Shown here piece after piece: positions 22,655 to 29,846 of a stretch of DNA of 37,600 nucleotides. Source of the stretch: a virus; the IMG/VR virus record IMGVR_UViG_3300018080_000342, positions 1-37,600 of that record; one strand, written 5' to 3'. A program made the position numbers and the translations under genes. Within the stretch, counting starts at the first letter, position 1, and every line of letters starts with the position of its first letter. The notes under the pieces are model-generated. The model ran no database searches and was not told the DNA's origin. It saw only the letters and a list, made by a program, of their open reading frames with translations.

Positions 22655-23569
22655 ATGCCAGTCACGAAGAAGATTGCGCTCGCGGGCGGGCCATTCAACG
22701 CGGACAACGCGCTGATCATCGGTGAGACTGCGATCGACATCGGCACCAGGGTGATCAAGTGGTACGAGGAGGACGGGTTCGGCCAGTACGAGCAGAACCG
22801 CTCCGTGATCACCACCGAGGACATGAAGACCGGCAAGGCCAAGACCCGCGTGATCCAGGGCAAGCGGTACAAGTCGCGCCCCGGAGGTGTTGGGGGGATC
22901 CGCCAGGTGCTGATCCACCACAGCGGCGCGGACAGGGCCGACCCAGCGATCATGCGTGAGGTGCTCCACAACCAGCGGGGCCTGTCCGTTCAGTTCGCCA
23001 TCGAGGACGACGGCAGGATCTACCAGTTCCTCAACGCCGTGGAGATGGCGTTCCACGCGGGCAAGGTCCACAACAAGATCAGCGTCGGGGCCGAGTGCTG
23101 TTTGTGGCCCGACGCGGCGGCGCGACCCAACTACTACTCACCGGCGAATCGCAAGCGCACCGGCAATCTGCCACACAAGGTCGAAACCCAGGTGCTCCAG
23201 GGGATGAAGAAGCGGGTGTTCTGTTTCCCGCAGCCCCAGGTCGAGGCGACGGCGAGGTGGGCCGCTGGGATCTGGTTGGCGGTGTGCATGTTGGGCGGCC
23301 GCCGCACCGGCAAGTACAACGTCGGCTTCAACCCAGCCGTGGAGTTGGCGCAGATGTTCAAGATGGCGCCCAAGTTCCCACGGAACATCAATGGCGAGAT
23401 CCCGCGCAAGGTTTTTGGGCGCCACGCGGATCATGTCGGCTTGATCGGCCATCTCCAGTGCTCCAAGCGCAAGTGGGACCCGGCCGGGTTCCCGTGGGAG
23501 AAGTTCGAGAAGAGAGTCGGTCACCTTTTCTGGCAGTTCGCAGAGGGGTGGCCTATCGGAAGGAGATAA
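22655..23569 (+). CDS. Endolysin: N-acetylmuramoyl-L-alanine amidase (Amidase_2 type)
   Basis: 304 residues; GAGGAGG precedes ATG 22655. After an N-terminal segment of about 80 residues comes the amidase core: LIHHSGADRAD with H88/H89, FAIEDDGRIYQFLN, MAFHAG with H134, and GHLQCSKRKWDPAGFPW with H266 and D276. These are the zinc ligands and the K-x-DP motif of T7-lysozyme-like amidases. It should cut the bond between muramic acid and L-Ala. There is no signal peptide, so it needs a holin. No separate cell-wall-binding domain was recognised; the N-terminal 80 residues could serve as one. The next gene is a secreted transglycosylase. Confidence 0.88.
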   Translation: MPVTKKIALAGGPFNADNALIIGETAIDIGTRVIKWYEEDGFGQYEQNRSVITTEDMKTGKAKTRVIQGKRYKSRPGGVGGIRQVLIHHSGADRADPAIMREVLHNQRGLSVQFAIEDDGRIYQFLNAVEMAFHAGKVHNKISVGAECCLWPDAAARPNYYSPANRKRTGNLPHKVETQVLQGMKKRVFCFPQPQVEATARWAAGIWLAVCMLGGRRTGKYNVGFNPAVELAQMFKMAPKFPRNINGEIPRKVFGRHADHVGLIGHLQCSKRKWDPAGFPWEKFEKRVGHLFWQFAEGWPIGRR

Positions 23570-23570
23570 C

Positions 23571-24392
23571 ATGCGACACGCACTTGCCTATGCCGTGATC
23601 GGTATCGTTGCGGCGGTATTCATGCTCGCCGGGTCCACGGACCGCGGCGAGGCGGAAACGCGCCCCTGGATGATCGAGAAACCCCCTGTCCTTGTGGTGG
23701 ACGAGCACTGCTGCTCGTGCGACGAGGCGGCGGCCCTGGACCTCGATGTGGCGGTGGAGACTGTTGAGCAGCCCGAGTACATGACAAGCGAGGCCCGGAT
23801 GGTCGAGGAGGTCATCCAGTTGTGGGAGATGTGGTTCGACGACGAGGGTGCGAAGGACATGGATCCGCGCAGGGAACGGTTCCAGGAGTTCGCCGAGTAC
23901 GTGGTGGACGCGGTGCGGATGTACCAGGACGGGCCGACCGACATCGGCGGCCAACTGCCCAACGCACTCAACGACCACCTCGTTGTCGCATACTGGATCG
24001 CCAAGGAATCGTCAGTGACACCGAACGTGGTCAACGACGGGGAGAACGGCCGCGGCGAGGTGTGTCTGATGCAACTGCACGGCAAGGCACTGGCTGGCTA
24101 CTCCCCGGACAAGGTGCTCCACAACCCGCGCCTCTGTGTGCTGCTTGGGACCCGTTGGATCGCATCGCAGATCCCAAAGTGCAAACAGAACGGCGCCGGC
24201 GGCGTCTACGGTGACCAGTTCGCGTGGGAGGATTCAGACTGGATCGGTCCCATGTCCGTTTACGCGGGGGGTCCCAACGCGCTCAAGAAGAAGGGCAAGT
24301 GCGCCCGATTCGGCAAGGTCCGGGAACGGATCGACGCGGTGCGGTTCTACCGGGCCAGGATCGACAGGGCGCTTGAAAGCTGGGAGGAGTGA
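23571..24392 (+). CDS. Exported lytic transglycosylase-like protein
   Basis: 273 residues, one base after the endolysin stop, with AAGGAG before ATG 23571. Residues 1-30 form a signal peptide or anchor (HALAYAVIGIVAAVFMLAGS) followed by a possible AEA cleavage site. A helical, Cys-poor region follows. The SLT-like fold is suggested by VVAYWIAKESSVTPN with E146 as catalytic acid, then GEVCLMQLHG, matching the G-L-M-Q motif, and later YAGGPNALKK. Such enzymes cleave glycan strands to form 1,6-anhydromuramic acid. It lies beside the amidase, so it probably acts in lysis; a virion wall-entry role is the alternative. Confidence 0.75.
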   Translation: MRHALAYAVIGIVAAVFMLAGSTDRGEAETRPWMIEKPPVLVVDEHCCSCDEAAALDLDVAVETVEQPEYMTSEARMVEEVIQLWEMWFDDEGAKDMDPRRERFQEFAEYVVDAVRMYQDGPTDIGGQLPNALNDHLVVAYWIAKESSVTPNVVNDGENGRGEVCLMQLHGKALAGYSPDKVLHNPRLCVLLGTRWIASQIPKCKQNGAGGVYGDQFAWEDSDWIGPMSVYAGGPNALKKKGKCARFGKVRERIDAVRFYRARIDRALESWEE

Positions 24393-24393
24393 C

Positions 24394-24696
24394 GTGGCGG
24401 ATCCTCTGATCGAAACGGTGGACCGCCTGATCAAGCAGGCACGACCCGGCGGCCAGGCCCACAAGCGACTGCTCAAGTACCGCGATCAGCTGGAGCGCAA
24501 CGTCTTCCTTGGGCCGTCGGTGCTGCGGTACATCCGCGGCTTGGTGGAGAAGTTGGACGACAACATCGAATGTCGCCACCTCACCGGGCGCGGTGTGTGC
24601 CGCGAGAAGAAGCGTGCCTGCGATCATCTGGAAGACAACCGGTCGTGCACGATCTACGATCCCTCACGACCACATAGGAAGCGGAGGTACGGATGA
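24394..24696 (+). CDS. Small Cys-rich hypothetical protein
   Basis: 100 residues from GTG 24394 (SD GGGAGGAG). The N-terminal half is helical (LIETVDRLIKQARPGGQAHK). The C-terminal 45 residues hold four cysteines, C-R-H-L-T-G-R-G-V-C and C-D-H-L-E-D-N-R-S-C, with His after three of them, followed by a very basic RPHRKRRYG end. One zinc site is likely. Function unknown. It overlaps the next gene by four bases. Confidence 0.65.
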   Translation: MADPLIETVDRLIKQARPGGQAHKRLLKYRDQLERNVFLGPSVLRYIRGLVEKLDDNIECRHLTGRGVCREKKRACDHLEDNRSCTIYDPSRPHRKRRYG

Positions 24697-25058
24697 CCGA
24701 GAAAAACGCAGTGGTGGGGATCTACCGCCACGACGCAGAAGGACGCGGCGGCGGGGGCACTACCCTTGTCGAGCGCGTGGAGCTGGACGCGCCGGTCAAG
24801 GCCCTGGTGCGTCGCAAGGGTTGGAAGGACAGGGTCAGTGCCGCAGCGACGGAACGCGGGTTCGAGGTCCTGTCCGTCAACGTGGTCCACAGCGGCGGCG
24901 ACCTGGACGTGGACATCGCCATGACCGTGGCCAAGAAACCCGCCAGATTCGGCGAGCGGCGCAAGGCAGTCACCGTGGGAGGTCGCGCCAAGGAGGGGCC
25001 GATCAAGACCGGCAAGACGATGGCGGCGAAACGCAGGGCGGCGAAAGCGCAGCAATGA
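24693..25058 (+). CDS. Hypothetical protein with basic tail
   Basis: 121 residues; ATG 24693 overlaps the previous stop (ATGA), with GCGGAGG upstream. About 5-85 is alpha/beta (VVGIYRHDAEG, TTLVERVELDAPVKALVRRK, GFEVLSVNVVHSGGDLDVDI). The last 35 residues are Lys/Ala/Arg-rich (GKTMAAKRRAAKAQQ), suggesting nucleic-acid contact. No family recognised. It overlaps the 25055 gene by four bases. Confidence 0.65.
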   Translation: MTEKNAVVGIYRHDAEGRGGGGTTLVERVELDAPVKALVRRKGWKDRVSAAATERGFEVLSVNVVHSGGDLDVDIAMTVAKKPARFGERRKAVTVGGRAKEGPIKTGKTMAAKRRAAKAQQ

Positions 25059-25867
25059 ACTGGCTGGACCTGTTCGGGTCGGTCGAGTACGACCTACCCC
25101 TGGTGATGCAACGGGGCGACGCCTACCAGGGCGGCACCGGATACCCAGACGCGGTGATCCAGTCTTCGGAGCTTGTCGAGCCTGATCGGATCCTGGTTCA
25201 GCGCGTGGAGCTTGCCGCGTCCGATCCGTCAACGGACCGCCGCCAGAAGATCCGCATCTACCGCGTCGTCGCCGAGATGGGTGACGGCGAGGCGGTGGAG
25301 TTGACCCGCAAGGCCGTGCCCTCCAAGGCCCCGGAACCTGTGGACCAGTCGACGTGCGCGGCGTGCCTTGGCCAGATCCCAGAGGGGCAGGCCAGGATCC
25401 GGGACGGGAAGGCCTACCACCCGATCTGCAGCGGAGGTGCCGATGGTGTGGCTGATTCTGATGGGGATACCACTGATCGCGTTCGTCCTGCTCGGTCTGG
25501 TGGATCAGGTGACCAGGGCGAAGAAGCAGAGGGGCCTCGAGCTACATCCGCGGCTGAAACGCCGCAGACGGTGACCAAGACCCGCAGCGACGACGGGATC
25601 TCGGTGTCCCATCTCGTGTCCGTCGCCTCCATCGACGGTGACCACGAAGCGGTGACCCTGTGGGCGCGACAGATGGGGGCAAGGAGCGGCACCGTCGTGG
25701 GCCGGTGGTCCCGCGGTTTGTTCCACGGGGAACTGCCGATGGACCACGACGTCCAGTACATCGACCAGAAGTTTTTCGGCGCGGAGGGCCTGGTCACGGC
25801 CTCGGATCTGCGCGTGTGGAACCACCTGTTCAAGAAGGCGTTCCGCGAACTCAACCCGCCGCGCTGA
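25055..25867 (+). CDS. Hypothetical protein with one LIM-like zinc site and low-complexity linker
   Basis: 270 residues from ATG 25055 (ATGA overlap). Residues 1-95 are alpha/beta. C-A-A-C-L-G-Q-I-P and Y-H-P-I-C (about 107-130) form a C-x2-C...H-x2-C finger. About 131-175 is a Ser/Gly/Asp/Arg-rich linker with no clear fold, exactly where a membrane-protein ORF lies in another frame (25443-25574). About 175-270 is folded (VSHLVSVASIDGDHEAVTLW, then WNHLFKKAFRELNPPR). GTG 25571 in this frame overlaps the embedded ORF's stop and could start a separate C-terminal product of 98 residues. Function unknown. Confidence 0.6.
   Translation: MNWLDLFGSVEYDLPLVMQRGDAYQGGTGYPDAVIQSSELVEPDRILVQRVELAASDPSTDRRQKIRIYRVVAEMGDGEAVELTRKAVPSKAPEPVDQSTCAACLGQIPEGQARIRDGKAYHPICSGGADGVADSDGDTTDRVRPARSGGSGDQGEEAEGPRATSAAETPQTVTKTRSDDGISVSHLVSVASIDGDHEAVTLWARQMGARSGTVVGRWSRGLFHGELPMDHDVQYIDQKFFGAEGLVTASDLRVWNHLFKKAFRELNPPR
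25443..25574 (+). CDS. Embedded ORF: single-membrane-segment peptide with basic tail
   Basis: 43 residues in a different frame inside the 25055 gene. An excellent SD, GGAGG (25433-25437), stands five bases before ATG 25443. The product begins MVWLILMGIPLIAFVLLGLV, one membrane segment, then QVTRAKKQRGLELHPRLKRR and Arg-Arg at the end. A small hydrophobic peptide with a cationic tail fits pinholin, antiholin or small regulatory membrane proteins, and embedded membrane genes are common in lysis regions. Its stop overlaps a GTG (25571) of the host frame. Expression is unproven. Confidence 0.5.
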   Translation: MVWLILMGIPLIAFVLLGLVDQVTRAKKQRGLELHPRLKRRRR

Positions 25868-25873
25868 AGCGGC
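25858..25873 (+). promoter_or_regulatory. Leader hairpin before SD
   Basis: GCCGC (25858-25862) pairs with GCGGC (25869-25873) and spans the stop codon of the 25055 gene. GGAAGGGGTAGAAG (25879-25892) and ATG 25896 follow. The same 14-base SD block is repeated at 27016-27029 before the 27030 gene. Confidence 0.4.
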
Positions 25874-25895
25874 CGGGCGGAAGGGGTAGAAGTAG

Positions 25896-26399
25896 ATGAC
25901 CACCAAAACAGACATCATAGCTGCGATCCAGGGTGTCGCCGACGCAACAGGCGACGGCAACCTGCGGATCGCGATCGGTGCCCCAGGGGACCACGTGGAG
26001 AACAGCATCGGCGAGACGCAGCCGACTGGTGGCGCGTGGGAACCGGAACCAAAGACGTGGCCCGTCGTGGTGGAGGGGATCGCGGCCTGGCTCGACTCCA
26101 AGAACGTCGGCGGCAGCGCACAGTTCAACACGATACAGCCCATGACTGTCAGCGGCAACATCGTGGGCGGTGCGGAGTTGGTGGTGTTCGCCAACCCGGG
26201 GATCACCGGCACCCTGCCGTTGTCCACGTCGATCCCTATCGGCCGCAAGATCGTGGTCAAGAACGTGGCCGCCGCACCGAGCTCAATCGCCACGTCAGGA
26301 GGTGAAACAATCGACGGCGCCGCCGGTCCGCTGACCGTGGCCCCGATGGGGGCGGTGCGCCTTGTCGGCAACGGGGTGGACGGGTGGTGGACATGGTGA
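25896..26399 (+). CDS. Structural-type protein with the GGEtIdG beta module
   Basis: 167 residues. Residues 1-85 are a variable domain (DIIAAIQGVADATGDGNLRI, then WPVVVEGIAAWLDSKN). About 95-167 (VVFANPGITGTLPLSTSIPI, GRKIVVKNVA, GGETIDGAAGPLTV, then GVDGWWTW) is the same module found twice in the 2987 gene, including the aromatic end. In phages this module is found in fibres and other virion surface proteins. Its location among lysis genes, 21 kb away from the tail block, is unexpected. It may be a minor virion or capsid-decorating protein. Confidence 0.7.
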   Translation: MTTKTDIIAAIQGVADATGDGNLRIAIGAPGDHVENSIGETQPTGGAWEPEPKTWPVVVEGIAAWLDSKNVGGSAQFNTIQPMTVSGNIVGGAELVVFANPGITGTLPLSTSIPIGRKIVVKNVAAAPSSIATSGGETIDGAAGPLTVAPMGAVRLVGNGVDGWWTW

Positions 26400-27061
26400 T
26401 CCACAAGTCCAGACCGTACCGGTCCAAGGCGTTCCTGCGGTTCTGCCACGAGCGCACAGCGGACGTGCCGTGTTGCCTGTGTAACTCGCGCCCCTGGGTC
26501 CAGCTCCACCACTTCGGTGACGACGGTGGCCGCGGCCTCAAGCCTTCCGACAACGAGGTGGCCAGGGTGTGCCTGGACTGCCACATGAAGAACGACCACA
26601 AGCGTCGCGCCCTGATCAAGAACGGGCGCGACGACATCCTTCTCGCGTTCGAACGGGACGCCCTGATCCTCAACAGGGAGTACATGCGGTTCCTCGAGGA
26701 GCAGAAGCGCGGCAAGCTGCCGGCGAGCAGGTGCGGAGGGTGCGCCATGTCCGATGGCAACGGTGGGTGCCGGGCCGAACTCGACCACGTGGAGCCCCCC
26801 GCCGACTGCGCCCTGGAGGAACTCAACCTGTGGTTGGTCACGGAGGCGGCGGCACTGGGACCGGACGAGCAGCGCGACTGGTTGCTGGCCTGGTCCAACA
26901 GGCGATCGGCGAACGTGATCGAGTTCCTGGCCGATCCGATGCGTGAGATCGCCGCCGAGTCCAACGACAAGTCGTCACGGTTCGTGGCGAGACGCGCCCT
27001 GCGGACGGGGTGCCTGGAAGGGGTAGAAGATGGCCAAGACGAAGATCGATTGGTGCGATGA
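26393..27061 (+). CDS. HNH/DUF968-like zinc-finger nuclease candidate
   Basis: 222 residues from ATG 26393; GTGs at 26384 and 26387 are alternatives, with a G-rich SD-like tract in the overlap with the previous gene. About 10-70: SKAFLRFCHERTADVPCCLC, then VQLHHFGDDGGRGLKPSDNE, then VCLDCHMKNDHKRR. This C-x2-C, H-H, G-x-KPSD, C-x2-C-H order is that of small phage HNH-fold proteins of the Rap/NinG/DUF968 kind, which cut or bind branched DNA. A second Cys cluster (C-G-G-C...C) lies at about 117-128. The C-terminal helices are unassigned. It overlaps the next gene by 32 bases. Confidence 0.6.
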   Translation: MVIHKSRPYRSKAFLRFCHERTADVPCCLCNSRPWVQLHHFGDDGGRGLKPSDNEVARVCLDCHMKNDHKRRALIKNGRDDILLAFERDALILNREYMRFLEEQKRGKLPASRCGGCAMSDGNGGCRAELDHVEPPADCALEELNLWLVTEAAALGPDEQRDWLLAWSNRRSANVIEFLADPMREIAAESNDKSSRFVARRALRTGCLEGVEDGQDEDRLVR

Positions 27062-27872
27062 ATCGGTGAACTTCATCACCGGTTGCCGCGGCAAGTGCTC
27101 GTTCTGCTACGCCAAGGGAACGGCGGCACGGAACGCACGCATGGGCGCGGCCAGGTACGTCGAGGTGGAGGAGTGCACGGGGGATCCGTTCCACCCGACC
27201 TATCACCACCACATCATGCTGCGCGAGCTCGAGCGCCTCGACCGCGCCACCAAGGCCAGGATCGTGTTCCTCGGATCCATGTCCGACCCGGCCAACCCTG
27301 GGCCGTGGCTGTACCTGGACGGGACCGGGCGGGGCGGCTCTCACCAGGAGGCGGCGGACACGTGGGTCCAGGAGATGCTGGTCGCGTTCGCGGCGAAGCT
27401 GCCGCGTCACCGGTTCGTCCTGTTGACCAAGCGACCCGACAACCTGCTCCAGGGACCGTGGCCGAGCAATGTGTGTCTCGGGGTCAGCGTCACGTCCAAC
27501 GACGACGCGTCCAGGATCCGCGAACTCCAGGAGCGGGTGTACATCTCCCGGGGTGGGCCGTTGCTCGGTGTCAGCGTGGAGCCGCTGATGGACCCCGACT
27601 TCGACGAGGACTTCTTCCTGCGTGGTCTGGACTGGGTCATCGTCGGCGCCCAGACTGGCCGCGGTTCCAAAAAGCTCGATCGGATCGTGGGGTGGGAACG
27701 GGAGGACGGCGATGCCCAGGACAAGACCCTGGGGCAGTTCATCGCGGGCGCGGCGGCACGGATAGCGGATCGGTGCGCCCGTGAGAAGATGCCGTGCTTC
27801 ATCAAGGACAACCTGATCCGGCACGACCCGGATCGCGACTGGCCGCGGCAGTATCCCGCGGGCTGGAGGTGA
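27030..27872 (+). CDS. Phage Gp37/Gp68-family (DUF5131) radical-SAM-like protein
   Basis: 280 residues; GGAAGGGG before ATG 27030. It opens with KIDWCDESVNFITGCRGKCS followed by FCYA, with C19-x3-C23-x2-C26, the arrangement that holds a 4Fe-4S cluster in radical SAM enzymes. Further family features are RIVFLGSMSDPANPG, RFVLLTKRPDNL, NVCLGVSVTSNDD, LLGVSVEPLMDPD and DWVIVGAQTGRGSKKLD. The C-terminus has PCFIKDNLIRHD. Gp37/Gp68 proteins are common in phages but their substrate is unknown; nucleic-acid or nucleotide modification is a usual guess. Family assignment is confident, function is not. Confidence 0.85.
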   Translation: MAKTKIDWCDESVNFITGCRGKCSFCYAKGTAARNARMGAARYVEVEECTGDPFHPTYHHHIMLRELERLDRATKARIVFLGSMSDPANPGPWLYLDGTGRGGSHQEAADTWVQEMLVAFAAKLPRHRFVLLTKRPDNLLQGPWPSNVCLGVSVTSNDDASRIRELQERVYISRGGPLLGVSVEPLMDPDFDEDFFLRGLDWVIVGAQTGRGSKKLDRIVGWEREDGDAQDKTLGQFIAGAAARIADRCAREKMPCFIKDNLIRHDPDRDWPRQYPAGWR

Positions 27873-27873
27873 C

Positions 27874-28254
27874 ATGACCGACAAGGAAAGGAAGGACCTG
27901 GCGGCGACCTACGAGAAGCCGTGGTTCCGCAGCAAGAAGTTCATCGCGTTTCTGATCATGGAGGCCGTGTTCTGCGCGATGGCGATGGTGGCCCTGTTCA
28001 CCCAGCGTGATCTCGGGTGGCCACTGGCCGCGTTCATGACCGGCATCGTTGTGGCGATGGGGTTCCTCGCGCTTGCCTTCAACGGCAAACAGGCCCAGCT
28101 GGATATGTACGTCCGGGCCATGGCCCTGACAGGCGGGGTGCCGAAGAAGCTCAACGGCGACCTGGAAGTGCACTTGGACGGGCACAAGCTCGTGTCGCCT
28201 GATCCCGCGCTGGAAAACACGATGGGTGGCGGCGGAGAGGACGGTGAACTCTGA
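27874..28254 (+). CDS. Holin-like protein with two membrane segments
   Basis: 126 residues, one base after the previous stop. A charged N-terminus (TDKERKDLAATYEKPWFRSK) precedes two hydrophobic segments, about 23-43 (FIAFLIMEAVFCAMAMVALF) and about 49-68 (WPLAAFMTGIVVAMGFLALAF). A hydrophilic tail of about 55 residues follows. Two membrane passes with both ends on one side suit class II holins, which make the holes that release endolysin. It is directly followed by two spanin-like genes, which strengthens the lysis reading. Confidence 0.7.
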   Translation: MTDKERKDLAATYEKPWFRSKKFIAFLIMEAVFCAMAMVALFTQRDLGWPLAAFMTGIVVAMGFLALAFNGKQAQLDMYVRAMALTGGVPKKLNGDLEVHLDGHKLVSPDPALENTMGGGGEDGEL

Positions 28255-28655
28255 TGGTGCCGCCGATTCCGACCAAGGAACTGCTCAAGATGGCCTGGCC
28301 CGCGCTGGCGTTCGTTGTGGTGGCGGTGGTGATCGTCGCGGCAGGGATCGCGTTCGGCATCAACCGGTGCGACGCGCCACCCGCCGACGACGGACCGGAC
28401 TACCTGCAGGAACTCCGTGACAAGATCCTGGCCGACGTGGAGGCCGCCGAGAAGGACCGTGAGGAGCGCATCGACGCGCTCGAGGCCGAGATGTTCGACC
28501 TGCGCGAGCAGGTCCGTGTCCTGGACGAGGAGATCGCGGACAGTGTCCGGGAGAGGGAGGAGATACACGATGCGCTCAGCAATGCTCGCAGTATTCGTGA
28601 CGTGGATCGGATTCTCAAGCGTGGGATCCCAGGCGTCAGCGGACGAACCAACTGA
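28254..28655 (+). CDS. Inner-membrane spanin-like protein (Rz topology)
   Basis: 133 residues; ATG 28254 shares a base with the previous stop (TGATG). One N-terminal membrane segment (about 13-36, MAWPALAFVVVAVVIVAAGI) is followed by a long charged coiled coil (ELRDKILADVEAAEKDREER, then VRVLDEEIADSVREREEIHD). N-in, C-out topology with a helical outer part is the layout of the i-spanin Rz. Its last 86 bases overlap the start of the 28570 gene in another frame, as Rz1 does with Rz. If the host is not Gram-negative, another envelope role must apply. Confidence 0.6.
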   Translation: MVPPIPTKELLKMAWPALAFVVVAVVIVAAGIAFGINRCDAPPADDGPDYLQELRDKILADVEAAEKDREERIDALEAEMFDLREQVRVLDEEIADSVREREEIHDALSNARSIRDVDRILKRGIPGVSGRTN

Positions 28656-29175
28656 GGACGCCGCAGAAGTAGTCCACGGCGCCGACACCGCCAACACTGG
28701 GCCGCAGCCCACGGTGGACGACACCGACGCTGAACGGGTGCGACCAGGCCACCTGATCGACGTGCCCACCGGGGTGATCCTGGAACCCAGGGACGAGAAC
28801 GGGCGCCGCGTCACGTTCCGCCCGGACCAGGAGTACAAGTGCTTCCCCGTGGACCAGTGGGCGCAGATGGGGGACCTGATCACCGACTATCGGTGGTTGT
28901 GGTACTACGCGATTCGCCTGGAAACTAAGCTCCAGCTTTTCGAGCAACAGATCGGCAACCTCCAGCTGCAGATCAAGGTGTGGGAGGACACGCACGCGGC
29001 GACCCGCAACGGTCTGGTGTCGATCACCAACCTGCTGGACAAGGAACACGACGCCAGGCTCAAGGTGGCGGCACGCGCCGACCTGGAGTTGTGGGGGTGG
29101 CGCATCGCCACTGTGGTGGCGTTGGTAGCGACTGGGGCGTTCGGCGCCGCCTGGGGAGTGGAGCGATCAAGATGA
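28570..29175 (+). CDS. Exported protein with signal peptide and C-terminal membrane segment
   Basis: 201 residues from ATG 28570 (SD GGGAGGAGA), starting inside the spanin-like gene in a different frame. Residues 1-24 form a signal peptide (MRSAMLAVFVTWIGFSSVGS, then QASADE) with an A-S-A cleavage site and no lipobox cysteine. The middle is acidic, then helical with coiled-coil pattern (LETKLQLFEQQIGNLQLQIK). A membrane segment lies at about 178-197. A signal plus C-terminal anchor resembles unimolecular spanins, but the lipid-attachment cysteine is missing. It may be a spanin variant or another envelope protein of the lysis cassette. Confidence 0.6.
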   Translation: MRSAMLAVFVTWIGFSSVGSQASADEPTEDAAEVVHGADTANTGPQPTVDDTDAERVRPGHLIDVPTGVILEPRDENGRRVTFRPDQEYKCFPVDQWAQMGDLITDYRWLWYYAIRLETKLQLFEQQIGNLQLQIKVWEDTHAATRNGLVSITNLLDKEHDARLKVAARADLELWGWRIATVVALVATGAFGAAWGVERSR

Positions 29176-29846
29176 TGTACTGGGACCGCGTTGCGGAGGC
29201 GTTCGGCAGGGACGGGGTGCAGACCCTGGTCCACAAGTTCACGATCATCGACCAGGACAAGCACGAGCACGACTTCTACCTCAAGATCGGATGGTGGCGC
29301 GGCCGACCCACGTGGATCGACATCACCCAGGCGCGGCACTCCACCGAGGGATCCGGGGACACGTTGGACGTTCACGAGTCGGCGTTGCCCCTGATCGTGT
29401 CGCTACGCCAGCGGATCATCGACATGACACGCACCTCGTTGGAGCTGATCTGCCGCGAGGCGTCGTTGCTCCTCACCACGCGCCGGTCACGACTTGCGGA
29501 CATCGCCGATATGTGGCGCATGACAAAGACCGAGCCGAAGGGCAACTGCCCGCAGGTCAAGGACGAACTGGGCGACCGGGTTGCCGGTCCCCTCGATGCG
29601 GTGGCCAAGCTGATCAAGCTCAAGGGCGCCGAGTGGGAGAAGAAGATGGCACACACGTACACCGAGGCAGAGATCGAGTCGATGCTCGAGGACTGTCAGG
29701 AGGCTGTGGAGGAACGGGGCGACGACTTCACCCCGTGGGAGTTGCAGTTCATCGAGGAAGCGGCGGACACCAACGAGACGGCACACCTCACAGAAAAGCA
29801 GGTGGAGAAGCTGGAGCAGATTTGGGAGGAGCGCGCCTGTGGGTGA
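29172..29846 (+). CDS. Hypothetical protein
   Basis: 224 residues from ATG 29172, overlapping the previous stop; ATG 29175 is adjacent. The N-terminus has DRVAEAFGRDGVQTLVHKFT and an aromatic WWRGRPTWIDI patch. Then comes a long helical region (SLRQRIIDMTRTSLELICRE, then KGAEWEKKMAHTYTEAEIES). The last 45 residues (FTPWELQFIEEAADTNETAH, then LTEKQVEKLEQIWEERAC) look like a short motif I recall in small phage proteins. ATG 29646 could start a separate short product. Function unknown. Confidence 0.65.
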   Translation: MMYWDRVAEAFGRDGVQTLVHKFTIIDQDKHEHDFYLKIGWWRGRPTWIDITQARHSTEGSGDTLDVHESALPLIVSLRQRIIDMTRTSLELICREASLLLTTRRSRLADIADMWRMTKTEPKGNCPQVKDELGDRVAGPLDAVAKLIKLKGAEWEKKMAHTYTEAEIESMLEDCQEAVEERGDDFTPWELQFIEEAADTNETAHLTEKQVEKLEQIWEERACG

